From the NCBI GenBank assembly GCA_964499985.1, contig CAZCMX010000062.1, forward strand, positions 1-11,608: a stretch of DNA of 11,608 nt. Reading direction: 5' to 3'. The DNA is from UBA5734 sp964499985 (GTDB taxonomy: Bacteria > Bacillota > Clostridia > Saccharofermentanales > UBA5734). This document shows, piece after piece, positions 1 through 7,693 of the stretch. Position numbers and translations under genes: made by a program. Position 1 is the first letter of the stretch; each line of letters starts with the position of its first letter. Under the pieces are notes generated by a model that did not search any database, was not told the DNA's origin, and saw nothing but the letters and a program-made list of their open reading frames with translations.

Positions 1-51
1 CAGGCGTGCGAGAACTTCCAGCCAGACCAGTCATCCAGGCCTCGCAAGTAT

Positions 52-81
52 GAAGCCGTCTTGAAAAGGGGCGGCTTCTTT
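52..81 (+). terminator. Rho-independent terminator-like hairpin of an upstream gene
   Basis: GAAGCCGTC (52-60) pairs with GGCGGCTTC (70-78), a nine-base-pair stem with one T-G wobble, followed by a short T-rich tail (TTTA). It probably ends transcription of a gene lying left of the window. A stop codon (TGA, 51-53) in frame 3 falls just before the stem, so the last coding bases of that gene may be 3-53. That piece is too short to identify, and frames 1 and 2 are also open over this stretch. Confidence 0.5.
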
Positions 82-148
82 ACAGGGGTGATAAAATAAA
101 TACAGGAGATCTGACTGGGCAAGCTTCTTTGGCGGCTGAGGCAAGTCT

Positions 149-1624
149 ATGAAAACAAAATGGATCGGCTTACTCGCATGGGGTTTAGGATTGGCGGCTC
201 TGCTTGCCAGTTGTCAGGGGCTTTCTCCTGTGACTTCTGCACCGGCGGATTCGCTTGCCGGGGCTGAGCTGCCATCGACCCTGGAACCATCGACAGCACC
301 CGGCACGATTATGTCTGAACCGATCACCCCGACCTCCCTGCTTCCATCCATCACGACCGGACCAAGCCTGCCATCCGAGTCCATTCCCCAAGACACGGCG
401 CAACCGTTTCTGGCCATCGACACAGGGCTGCCGGTCTTCTATCTCGAGGTCGATCTGGCTGCCGTGTATAGCGACCGTGACACCTATCAACCGTGCAGCG
501 TATTCCTGCGGCAAGACAGGGACAATCCAGACAGGCTACCGGTGGGCCCCTTCCAGGCTGAGGTCAAGGGCCGGGGCAATTCCAGCTGGCAGGACGACAA
601 GCGTTCCTTTCATGTCCAGCTGGATGCGAAAATGAATTTGCTGGGCCTCGGCGAAAACAAGCACTGGCTCTTGCTGGGCCAGTCCAGTGACTTGACCTTG
701 ATGAAAAACAAGCTGTTCTATAACCTGTCGGGCGCTATGGGTCTGGTCTACATGCAAAGCGACTGGGTTGAGCTGGTCATCAATAACCAGCACATGGGCA
801 ATTACCTGCTCTGTGAAAAAATCAACCATTCCGACAACCTGGCTTTGCCGACCGGCCTGATCTATGAGCTGGATTTCAATTTTGATGAAGACTACCGGTT
901 CAAGACGACGAACGGCCAGCCGATCATGATCCACACCCATAAATACTTGGATGAGTTGGACGAGCCCACGCTCGAGACGATCCAGGCACGCCTCCAGTCT
1001 TTTGAAAACGCTGTGGTTTCGCCGGATTTCACCACCGCATTCCAGGGCAGGCGGACCCGCTACAATGATCTGATCGACCTCGAAAGCCTGGTTGATTATT
1101 AGCTGGTCCAGGAATTGTCGTGCAATCCTTCGATGTTCAAAAACAGCACGTATTTTTACCAGCATTCCCTGGACAGCGTCTATCAGATGGGCCCGGTCTG
1201 GGACATGGACCAGTCAACTGGCGACTTGGAACGTCAATATCCGGGCTATGACCGCTGGGGCTCGACTTTATGGGGAAATATCACTGAAAGTGACAGCCAG
1301 ACGCGCGCCTGGCCAAAATATTTCATTCATGACCCGGTTTTCCTGGCAGCGGCTTACCGTGCCTATTGGGATAACCATGACCGGTTTGCTGAGCTGGTGG
1401 CAGAAAAAGGCACGATTTTCCAGATGCGCGAGCAGCTCCTGCCCTCGGCGATCCGCAATTACCAGATCTGGCAGAACGAAACGGATGGCGAAGAAGCCAA
1501 GGACGACTATAAGGCATTGGTCAGGACCCTCAAGGCTTGGCTGACCAATCGCATCGCCTGGCTCGACCGGCAATTCGAATCTGAACAGACTCTGAAACGT
1601 TCACTGGAAACGGGCGGGTTCTGA
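149..1624 (+). pseudogene. CotH-family lipoprotein, interrupted by in-frame TAG at codon 318
   Basis: This frame would encode a CotH-family (spore-coat kinase-like) protein of about 491 residues if codon 318 (TAG, 1100-1102) were sense. Residues 1-22 are a lipoprotein signal peptide with lipobox L-A-S-C22, followed by a Ser/Thr/Pro-rich linker to about residue 85. Family landmarks are RGNSSW (142-147), the LLGLGENKHWLLL stretch (about 164-176) and GNYLLCEKI (217-225). After the stop, in the same frame, come LVQEL (319-323), NSTYFY and WDMD (351-354), matching the usual order in CotH proteins. Bacillus CotH is a kinase of coat proteins, and the WDxD motif is thought to hold metal; the truncated product would lack it. 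The start has a GAGG at 138-141, seven bases upstream. The exported lipoprotein form suggests a surface role; its substrate is unknown. The stop could be real decay or a sequence error. Confidence 0.85.
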
Positions 1625-1639
1625 TCCGCCGGGACCGGC
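1613..1639. other. Inverted repeats between convergent genes
   Basis: GGCGGG (1613-1618) can pair with TCCGCC (1625-1630) across the stop codon of the CotH frame, and GCCGGGACCGGC (1628-1639) is a perfect palindromic repeat directly after it. The two converging genes end at 1624 and 1657. Neither repeat is followed by a T-run on either strand, so this is a weak candidate for a two-way terminator. The remaining bases to 1656 show nothing further. Confidence 0.25.
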
Positions 1640-1656
1640 AGCTGCTCGCGCCCCGC

Positions 1657-2403
1657 TTATCCCTTCAGGAGCGGGCATTTACAGCGCTTGCACTGTTGCA
1701 GGTGGATGTCGTTCATGGACAGGCAGGCTGCGCAGAGGATCTGGCTGTCCTGAGACTTGTCGTATTTCTCGTAATATTCGAAACCTCTATGATGGCGGAC
1801 CTGGTCGCCCACATTGTAATAGCTGTAGGGGCCGGGAATGCCGCGCCATTTGTGCTTCTTCAGACCGCCCGAGGCCTTGCGGATCTTCATGATGTAGACG
1901 GCTGTGCTGCTTCGCTGGCCATTTCGGCTGCGATTGATCTCATTATACGCATCCTTGTATTCGACGACGCCATCCCAGGTCTGGTCCAGACCGCGCCTGA
2001 TGGTCTGCAGCAAGGCGATCGTGATGAACATGCCACCGATTCCCATGCCGTAGTAGAGCGACTGGGGCCAGTCCAGCTCGCCACTCTGCTTGCCATATAC
2101 CGGAAAGGCGACAATCGCAATGACGGCCAGGATGGCGGCAAACAAGAATGACCAGGTCACTGATTTGCGTTTATAGGAAGCAAAGGCGGGATCGTTGATT
2201 TTGGGGGAGAAGCCGACCAGATTCTCGGCAGGATATGCGGCCGGCGGGGTTTGCCGGCGCCGCGACTGGCCTCTGGCTGCCGGTTGAATAGCCGGCTGGG
2301 CTGCTGGCTGGACCGGCGCCGCGGTTTGAGCCTGGGCCGCGCCACATTCCCGGCAAAACTGGTCACCAGTGGCCAGTGCAGTGCCACAATTCTCACAAAA
2401 CAT
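1657..2403 (-). CDS. Membrane protein with zinc ribbons at both ends
   Basis: I do not recognise a named family for this 248-residue protein. It opens with a zinc ribbon (C3, C6, C17, C20, in the pattern CxxCG...FCxxCG), then a flexible Ala/Pro/Gln-rich linker (about 21-50). Two hydrophobic membrane segments follow, at about 84-103 and 117-135. A charged region (about 140-220) leads to a second cysteine cluster at the C-terminus (C224, C227, C238, C241, C243) that looks like another zinc-binding knuckle. With two membrane passes both ends would face the same side, presumably the cytoplasm. A GGGAGG lies 11 bases before the ATG, a slightly long spacing. It follows the 2467-3234 gene after 63 bases and is probably co-transcribed with it. 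The ribbons suggest protein or nucleic-acid contacts; no catalytic motif is visible. Confidence 0.8.
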   Translation of the reverse strand: MFCENCGTALATGDQFCRECGAAQAQTAAPVQPAAQPAIQPAARGQSRRRQTPPAAYPAENLVGFSPKINDPAFASYKRKSVTWSFLFAAILAVIAIVAFPVYGKQSGELDWPQSLYYGMGIGGMFITIALLQTIRRGLDQTWDGVVEYKDAYNEINRSRNGQRSSTAVYIMKIRKASGGLKKHKWRGIPGPYSYYNVGDQVRHHRGFEYYEKYDKSQDSQILCAACLSMNDIHLQQCKRCKCPLLKG

Positions 2404-2466
2404 ATCAGTAACGACCTCCCGGTATCCTTGTGGCCAATCCAGACCGGCACTGCCACGCTTCGCGGA

Positions 2467-3234
2467 TCAATGGGCGCGGGGCTTGGCTTTCACCTTGCTT
2501 TGCGCGGCAGCGACCTGTTCTTCGATATAGTTGAGGACAAAATCAAAATCCTCGGGTTCCGCATAAACCTGATTGTGGACCAGATCGGCGGAATTGACCT
2601 TGATCACATGATGCCGGCGATCTGGCTTAATGGCCTTGACCTGCTTGAACTTGGAATAGGTCGCCTGCTTGCTGCCCACCAGCAGGCCTTGGCCCACGGT
2701 GCCGACATTTCCAGTCAATGCCCCGGCCAAACTCAGCAGACTGCCCAGCACCTGGGCTTTTTTGAATTGGCGTGGCATTTGGATATGCTTGACTCCCTTC
2801 TCGTCCATCTCGAATACGACGCAATATTTGCCGCCCTGGAGCGCGGCATAGAGAACATAAGATAGCGTCGACAGGAGCAGCATGAAAGCCAGAAGGCCGA
2901 GAAAAACCGGTGTCAAACCAGTCAAGGCGGCGCCCAGCCCATCTCCGATTTGCAGGAGAACCATGAAGACATACAGACCCAGGAAAATGAAAAAGAAAAT
3001 CTTCCAGATCAAAAACAGGATGATCGGATTGCGATACAGGCTCAGCTCATAGACCCAGCGCCAAGTCCCGTCCGGTCCGCGCACCAGATTGGGCGAGGGC
3101 TGGTCGGCCTTGGCGGGAGTCACCTCGGATTCGGCGGGGAAATCAGGGCCGGTCGCCAGACTGGCGCCGCAGGCTGCGCAAAAACGGGCAGATGGCTCGA
3201 TGGCGCCCCCACATTCCTGGCAAAACTTGGGCAT
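2467..3234 (-). CDS. Zinc-ribbon membrane protein with possible PH-like domain
   Basis: The 255-residue protein starts with a zinc ribbon (C5, C8, C19, C22), a linker rich in Pro, Glu and Asp, then two long hydrophobic segments (about 71-96 and 104-131). The soluble C-terminal part (about 135-240) contains KYCVVFEMDEKGVKHIQMP, a Gly/Leu-rich stretch, and IKVNSADLVHNQVYAEPEDFDF. Its layout recalls PH-like domains found after two membrane helices in Firmicute proteins, but that is inference from pattern only. The start at 3234 is chosen because AGGAGG (bases 3243-3248, - strand) sits eight bases upstream. The ATG at 3240 and GTG at 3243 are too close to, or inside, that site. It is the third gene of the - strand group, 145 bases after the WG-repeat gene. 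Function unknown. Confidence 0.82.
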   Translation of the reverse strand: MPKFCQECGGAIEPSARFCAACGASLATGPDFPAESEVTPAKADQPSPNLVRGPDGTWRWVYELSLYRNPIILFLIWKIFFFIFLGLYVFMVLLQIGDGLGAALTGLTPVFLGLLAFMLLLSTLSYVLYAALQGGKYCVVFEMDEKGVKHIQMPRQFKKAQVLGSLLSLAGALTGNVGTVGQGLLVGSKQATYSKFKQVKAIKPDRRHHVIKVNSADLVHNQVYAEPEDFDFVLNYIEEQVAAAQSKVKAKPRAH

Positions 3235-3242
3235 GGACATCA

Positions 3243-3248
3243 CCTCCT
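3243..3248 (-). promoter_or_regulatory. Ribosome binding site deciding the start at 3234
   Basis: AGGAGG on the - strand, eight bases before ATG 3232-3234. The spacing is ideal for that start and rules against the two in-frame alternatives further upstream (ATG 3238-3240 and GTG 3241-3243). Confidence 0.75.
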
Positions 3249-3379
3249 GTGAATGTTCATCTTAATATAGCCGTGACTGGAAAAAAAGTCCGGCTTGAAC
3301 CTGGAATCGGTTATTGCGGGGCTTTCGGGATCCATCCTTTCGGCCTGCCCCGGATGCCGGCGGCTCACTGAAGGCCCAC
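3249..3379 (-). promoter_or_regulatory. Gap with possible promoter for the two zinc-ribbon genes
   Basis: The 145 bases between the WG-repeat gene and the next gene are the longest gap in the - strand group. Reading the - strand, TATATT (bases 3264-3269) is a good -10 match about 30 bases before the start codon, but no convincing -35 lies 16-18 bases upstream. A run of seven T residues falls nearby at about 3282-3288. Further upstream, CCGG-CAT-CCGG sits inside a GGCCT...AGGCC repeat, which could form a modest hairpin. The two downstream genes may thus have their own promoter. Confidence 0.3.
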
Positions 3380-4174
3380 TTATCCCAGTCCCGGCAACCA
3401 GACTCTGTCGCCTGACCAGTCGATCCAATACCAGCGATTGTTTTTCCTGACAGCTGCGCGCGACTGGTGATCATAGGACCAGGCATCATCATAAACCGCT
3501 GCGATCACCCATTGGCCACTGCGGTCAATAAATCCCCAATGGCCCTGGATCTTGACGGGTGCCCGCTCGCCGGTGAAGGACTCTGCTCCTTCAAATGGAC
3601 CGGGAATCACGACCTGGCCCTGGTTATCGATGAAATACCAGCCCCGATCATCGCAAACCGCCGCCATATGGCCATCGAAGTAATGCGCCTCCCAAAAAAC
3701 TGGTTCAATCACCATTTCCCCGGCCTGGTTGATATAACCATAGCGATCGCCTCGCCGGACGGCAGCCAAGCCTTCGGCAAAAGGCTCTGCGCCATCGAAT
3801 TCGAGGGGGATGGCATACGCAAAGGTCTGTTCATCTGGATCCAGCAGACGGATATAGCCCCACTTGCCATCCTTTTTCACAGCCCCCAGATCCTCGGTAA
3901 ACAGTTTGGCCGCCTCAAACTGGGCCTCGATGACCATCTCGGCATGTGATCCGAATGTATTATGGGTATAACCATACAGGCCATTGATCTGGACTGGATA
4001 GGGCGTTGTGGTCGGTGGCTCGGTTGCAAAGTAAAAGGACCGGTAGGCTAGTCCTTCGCCGGGCGAAAAGAGCTGTCCATGGCTTGTGGCCAGATCGGTT
4101 CCGCAACCGCCAAGCAGCAGGGCGAGAACGATCAGGCTGGCAAGAATTGCTGGAGCAGACTGTTTTCGGCTCAT
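3380..4174 (-). CDS. WG-repeat lipoprotein
   Basis: This 264-residue lipoprotein has a signal peptide ending in lipobox L21-G22-G23-C24, so it is probably anchored to the outer face of the membrane. Most of the rest consists of WG-type repeats, seen as YGY (68), WGYI (105), YGYINQAGEMVI (145), WYFIDNQGQVVI (179), WGFIDRSGQWVI (213) and WYWIDWSGDRV (248). That makes about six units of roughly 30-40 residues. WG repeats are widespread in bacterial surface proteins and thought to form a beta-rich scaffold, with no enzymatic role established. The start at 4174 is favoured over an upstream in-frame ATG at 4249 because AGGAGG (4181-4186) is six bases before it, the signal peptide then begins correctly, and overlap with the upstream gene disappears. 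It starts 50 bases after the metallopeptidase gene, suggesting co-transcription. Confidence 0.87.
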   Translation of the reverse strand: MSRKQSAPAILASLIVLALLLGGCGTDLATSHGQLFSPGEGLAYRSFYFATEPPTTTPYPVQINGLYGYTHNTFGSHAEMVIEAQFEAAKLFTEDLGAVKKDGKWGYIRLLDPDEQTFAYAIPLEFDGAEPFAEGLAAVRRGDRYGYINQAGEMVIEPVFWEAHYFDGHMAAVCDDRGWYFIDNQGQVVIPGPFEGAESFTGERAPVKIQGHWGFIDRSGQWVIAAVYDDAWSYDHQSRAAVRKNNRWYWIDWSGDRVWLPGLG

Positions 4175-4224
4175 GGTTGCCCTCCTGGCAATCGCCTCTG
4201 TTGGAAGCTCACAGACAGCATGAC

Positions 4225-7200
4225 TCATGGCTTGAGCCGGGTGCCGCATTGCTTGCAGAACCTGGCTCCGGGTGACTGGGGTGTGCCGCAGCCAGGGCAG
4301 AAGGTGCCCTGGCCTTTTGCCTGGGCCGCGTTCCGGGCGGCCCGGGATGCCGCTGCCCGCTCAGCCCGGCGCGCGGCCCCGGTCCTCAGGCTGCGCCGGT
4401 TGCCGATGAAGATGAAAACCGAGGCCAGGGCGACGAGGATCAAGGCCAGACGGGCCATGCCGGCACTGCCAGAGGTCCAGGTCTTGATTCTGGTGGCCAG
4501 GGCAGAGAGCCCCCCTTTGAACAGGCCGCTGGAGTCCTGGCCAGACCAGCCCCCTGGCCCGTCCGGACTGTCCGGGCTGCCTGCGGTGAATTCACCGCGG
4601 ATGGAACGGGCCAGATCCTCGGCAGACAAGGGCTCCGTGTCCTCCCGGTAACCGGCTGCCAGCGTTGCGGCCTCGGCATTGCTCAGGTCTGCCGCGACAA
4701 AAAGGCCGCTGGCATCGGCTGAACCGCCGGTCGGCGCCATGCGTGTGCCAGCCGGAGCCAGGTCCTCGGCACGGATATCGACCGCGGCCAGCGGCACCGC
4801 CTGGCCAAGAGTCGCCTGGATCTGGTCTTGCAGCTGGCCCAGGTCTGCGGTGAGCAGGGTTGCACCGCCAGGGACCGAGAGCTCGACTTGGCCGGCCAGG
4901 CTGGCATTGGGCAGGCCGATATAGATCGTTGAGCCAGGATTGGCGACCAGGTACGCATAAGGCTCCTGTCCATCCGGACGCACCGTGACTTTCAGGGCCG
5001 GGGTGGCTTCACCGGACAAGGCAATCGAGCTGTTTTCCAGCAACTGCACCGTCTTGCGGACCCGCAAATGGTCGGATGCCTGGCCCAGGGTCGCTGTATT
5101 GGGATCAAAGGGCTGCAGAGTCTGGGCGGGATTGATCTGGCCGGTTGCCGGGTCGACGGCATACATCAGGTCACCATAAATTTCGGCGGGATCATAGCGC
5201 TGGTTTTGGTTGGCATCCGTGAAAAACTCACTCAGATCGAGCCGCCCATTGCCATTGGTGTCATTGATCGAATCAGAGCCCTGGTCATACCGGTTATTGT
5301 TATTATCGTCATTGTAGGTTTCGCCGGTGTCGAAAATCCCATTATGATTGTCATCGAGGAAGGGCTCGCCCCCGGTATAGCGGCCATCGCGATTGCTGTC
5401 GCGGAAGGGCTCGCCCGGATCGTACTGGCCATTGCCGAAGGGCATTTTGAACATGCCGGCGGCCAGGAGGTCCTGGCTGAGGATTTTGGCCTCGGCGGAG
5501 CCGGCTCCGAGGCTGGTGATGATGGCATCATAATAGGCCGAGAAATTGGCACGGTCGGGTCGCAGGATGTCCTGCCAGAATGTCTGGATATCCGGGAACA
5601 GCATGGTCGCGCGGGTAAGAATCGCACCGACGGTCATATCTTCCTGCAGCCCCCGGTTTTTCCAGGCAACCCAGTTGCCTGGGCTGTCCAGGTTCCAGTA
5701 GCTGGTCTGCATCGGCCTGGAGTCCTGGCGATAGGACTGGCCGAGCGCAGCATACCACATGGCAAAGCCTTCGATGAACGAATCGGCCGTGTCCTGGTTC
5801 AGATAGCCGCCATGGTTCTGGTCTCCGCTCTGGATCTTTCTGACCCAGTCACAGCGGGGCAGCCATTTCTGGGTGGCGGCAAAATTCGTGGCCGCTTCGA
5901 AAAAATGGCCAAACTCATGCAGGGCGGTAAACCGGCTATGGTCATCAAACTGGCAGTCCTTCCCTTCGAGGCGGATTGCGTTCAGATCTGAGCGGTAATG
6001 GGAAGAGGCCGTCGGATTGTTCGCATCCGGGGCAAAGTTGCAGTCAATCCGCAGCGGTTCGCCGCTCGGGGAGTCAAGGAGCGCTGGCAGCTCGCCGAGG
6101 ATGCCGCCGCCGAGGGCGAAGGCATCCCAAAGCACCCGGTAGACATAGCTATAGCCGCCAAGCTTGGCCGGGTCCGCCAGATTGGTATACATCAGTTCCC
6201 GTACATGATCATCATCAACGCTGAGGAAACCGGGCGGATCATTGACGTTCTGGAAATGCAAGGCGCGGGAAACCAGGATTGGCTCTGTGTCCTTATCATC
6301 TGGGTTACCGGGATCCACCAGGACCAATGTCGAAACCCGGATTTCGTTTTTGGCTGCCGGGTCCTGATAATCGGCCATGAAAAAGGCATCCTGGCCCTGG
6401 GGCAGGGCGCAGCGCATCATCGTGGTCACCACCAGGCCGACCACGGTTTCCAGTTGGCCGGGGATCGGGATGGTGCAGGCAAAGGCTCCGTTGAGGTCCG
6501 TGGCCAGCTGAATCGTCTGGTCTGGGGAACCACCCTCCCAGGCCACATTGGCCTGGTCATAAAAAGCCTGCACCTCCATCTTCAGGCGCGGCATGGGCTT
6601 ATTGTCGATGCTGCGCACAACCCCAGACAAGGCGATCGATGTGGCCTTGGCCGCTGAGGCTTCGACAGAGACAGCCCCCGTCTGCCAGCGATAGACATAG
6701 GTTGTGCTCATGACCAGCTGGCCGGACCCGGTCATGCTATACATCGCAAAAGTGAATTCGAGTTCCTCGCCCCCGTATTTATCCTTGTCGAGCAAGGCGC
6801 CGGTGATCACTTCCTGGCGTCCGACCCCGCCCGAATCCTTGGGAAAACGCAGGCCGTACTCATACTGGCCGGCGGGCCGGACTCCTGCGGCATCGTCAAA
6901 ATTCTCGGCCTGCCACTCACCTCGCGGCAGAGTGACCCAGTTTTCAACCGGGAAGTAATCGTCCTCAGAATACGTTTCGCCGTCCGGCAGATCCAGGGAG
7001 CCCTCCAGTTCGATCGAGAGGCTGAGCGGCTGACCGGGTGCGATCTGCTGCGGCAGACCGCCATAGCGGGCGGTCGTCGCAAAGCTGCCCGACTGGCCCT
7101 CGCTCAAATCCTCGATCGTCCAGCGGGCAGTAAACTGGCTGGGCCGATAATCATATTCTGTTGTGATTCGCGTGGTTTCATCGGCGTCGACGGTACCGTC

Positions 7201-7371
7201 GGCCTGAAAATCCTTGACCTCAGCCAAGCTCCAGACCCCGGCCTGGCCAGCTGAACTGGCCGCCACAGCCAATTCCAGGGAGCCCAGCCGAGGCAGCATC
7301 GGGATCAAGACACAAAGACTGGCCAATAGCAGGCAAATCTGGCAGGGGATGCTTCGCTTGGCTCGTGGCAT
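4225..7371 (-). CDS. Membrane-anchored HExxH metallopeptidase with Ca-binding repeats and zinc-ribbon tail
   Basis: A 1048-residue protein, likely exported. An N-terminal hydrophobic segment (about 8-38) acts as signal or anchor. A beta-rich region (about 45-230) is followed by a carboxypeptidase-regulatory-like domain (about 245-310). The central region holds HEFGH (485-489) and, 45 residues on, E534 in SFIEGFAMW. This fits a gluzincin-type zinc peptidase with two His and one Glu as ligands. Residues about 645-735 are five to six acidic D-x-N-x-N-G-x-Y-D-x-G-E units, likely calcium-binding. A second beta-rich region leads to a membrane helix (about 972-990), a basic Ala/Arg-rich stretch, and a zinc ribbon (C1025, C1028, C1039, C1042) predicted to be cytoplasmic. 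Start 7371 is preferred since GGAG lies nine bases upstream; ATG 7386 would add five residues and has no such site. First gene of the - strand group. Substrate unknown. Confidence 0.85.
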   Translation of the reverse strand: MPRAKRSIPCQICLLLASLCVLIPMLPRLGSLELAVAASSAGQAGVWSLAEVKDFQADGTVDADETTRITTEYDYRPSQFTARWTIEDLSEGQSGSFATTARYGGLPQQIAPGQPLSLSIELEGSLDLPDGETYSEDDYFPVENWVTLPRGEWQAENFDDAAGVRPAGQYEYGLRFPKDSGGVGRQEVITGALLDKDKYGGEELEFTFAMYSMTGSGQLVMSTTYVYRWQTGAVSVEASAAKATSIALSGVVRSIDNKPMPRLKMEVQAFYDQANVAWEGGSPDQTIQLATDLNGAFACTIPIPGQLETVVGLVVTTMMRCALPQGQDAFFMADYQDPAAKNEIRVSTLVLVDPGNPDDKDTEPILVSRALHFQNVNDPPGFLSVDDDHVRELMYTNLADPAKLGGYSYVYRVLWDAFALGGGILGELPALLDSPSGEPLRIDCNFAPDANNPTASSHYRSDLNAIRLEGKDCQFDDHSRFTALHEFGHFFEAATNFAATQKWLPRCDWVRKIQSGDQNHGGYLNQDTADSFIEGFAMWYAALGQSYRQDSRPMQTSYWNLDSPGNWVAWKNRGLQEDMTVGAILTRATMLFPDIQTFWQDILRPDRANFSAYYDAIITSLGAGSAEAKILSQDLLAAGMFKMPFGNGQYDPGEPFRDSNRDGRYTGGEPFLDDNHNGIFDTGETYNDDNNNNRYDQGSDSINDTNGNGRLDLSEFFTDANQNQRYDPAEIYGDLMYAVDPATGQINPAQTLQPFDPNTATLGQASDHLRVRKTVQLLENSSIALSGEATPALKVTVRPDGQEPYAYLVANPGSTIYIGLPNASLAGQVELSVPGGATLLTADLGQLQDQIQATLGQAVPLAAVDIRAEDLAPAGTRMAPTGGSADASGLFVAADLSNAEAATLAAGYREDTEPLSAEDLARSIRGEFTAGSPDSPDGPGGWSGQDSSGLFKGGLSALATRIKTWTSGSAGMARLALILVALASVFIFIGNRRSLRTGAARRAERAAASRAARNAAQAKGQGTFCPGCGTPQSPGARFCKQCGTRLKP
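5167..5439 (-). repeat. Tandem calcium-binding-type repeats within the metallopeptidase
   Basis: The encoded region contains five to six consecutive units of about 13-20 residues with Asp/Asn at alternating positions, then Gly, an aromatic residue and often Gly-Glu. Examples are DSNRDGRYTGGEPF, DDNHNGIFDTGETY and DTNGNGRLDLSEFF. The pattern resembles EF-hand-like, dockerin and thrombospondin type 3 calcium loops. It separates the catalytic region from the C-terminal stalk and may make the stalk rigid when calcium is bound. Confidence 0.75.
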
Positions 7372-7645
7372 ACCGGGAGTCTCCATTCAGTGAATCTGCA
7401 CTAAACAGGCTTGCTATGAAAATTTTAACAATTTCACTCGGTCTCGTCCACCAAGAACTGCCTGAACCCGCCAGCAGTGCCATTTCGCAAAATATATAGG
7501 TGCCTTCTTGCAAAAATCTGTTTTGAATTGGCTTGAATGCCTTTTAGGGGTACCAAAATGCATGATGAGACGGCTAAGTGATGCAAAAAGAATGAAAAAA
7601 GGCGTGAATCGGCGGAAAAAGGGCCACCGTCTCTTTCCCGGCAGA
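7372..7645. other. Divergent intergenic region with an imperfect direct repeat
   Basis: No gene is visible between the metallopeptidase start and the livK promoter. GTGCCATTTCGCAAAA (7477-7492) and GTGCCTTCTTGCAAAA (7500-7515) match at 13 of 16 positions and begin 23 bases apart. Between and overlapping them is AT-rich ATATATA (7492-7498), a candidate -10 for the leftward metallopeptidase gene, though no good -35 is seen at the right distance. If it is used, the leader of that gene would be about 115 bases. The repeat could be a tandem operator. Confidence 0.35.
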
Positions 7646-7673
7646 TTGATATGCGTCCCAGATTATGTAAAAT
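7646..7673 (+). promoter_or_regulatory. Sigma-A-type promoter of the liv operon
   Basis: TTGATA (7646-7651) and TAAAAT (7668-7673) each match the housekeeping consensus at five of six positions with a 16-base spacer. Transcription would start near 7680, giving a leader of about 60 bases before the livK start codon. Confidence 0.6.
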
Positions 7674-7693
7674 AAGAGTGTCTATCAAATTTG

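Noticed and set aside
1100..1102. TAG recoded as an amino acid (alternative code or pyrrolysine)
   Set aside because: The other complete genes end in TAA or TGA so TAG use cannot be judged, the site is not a known recoding position, and no tRNA or recoding element is visible. A mutation or sequence error is simpler.
536..1165. - strand reading frame opposite the CotH gene (209 codons)
   Set aside because: The + strand frame has family motifs and a signal peptide; the - strand frame has none.
1115..1624. A separate gene of 169 codons starting at TTG 1115
   Set aside because: It is in the same frame as the CotH gene, contains the expected second half of that domain, and has no ribosome binding site of its own.
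4175..4249. Upstream ATG (4249) as start of the WG-repeat lipoprotein
   Set aside because: It would overlap the previous gene and bury the signal peptide; the ATG at 4174 has a well-placed AGGAGG.
5068..5991. + strand reading frame opposite the metallopeptidase (307 codons), with Ile/Val-rich sequence
   Set aside because: The hydrophobic pattern arises from the reverse of Asp/Asn codons in the calcium-type repeats; no start signals or family motifs.
5998..6657. + strand reading frame opposite the metallopeptidase (219 codons)
   Set aside because: Overlaps a clearly coding frame on the other strand and shows no recognisable motif.
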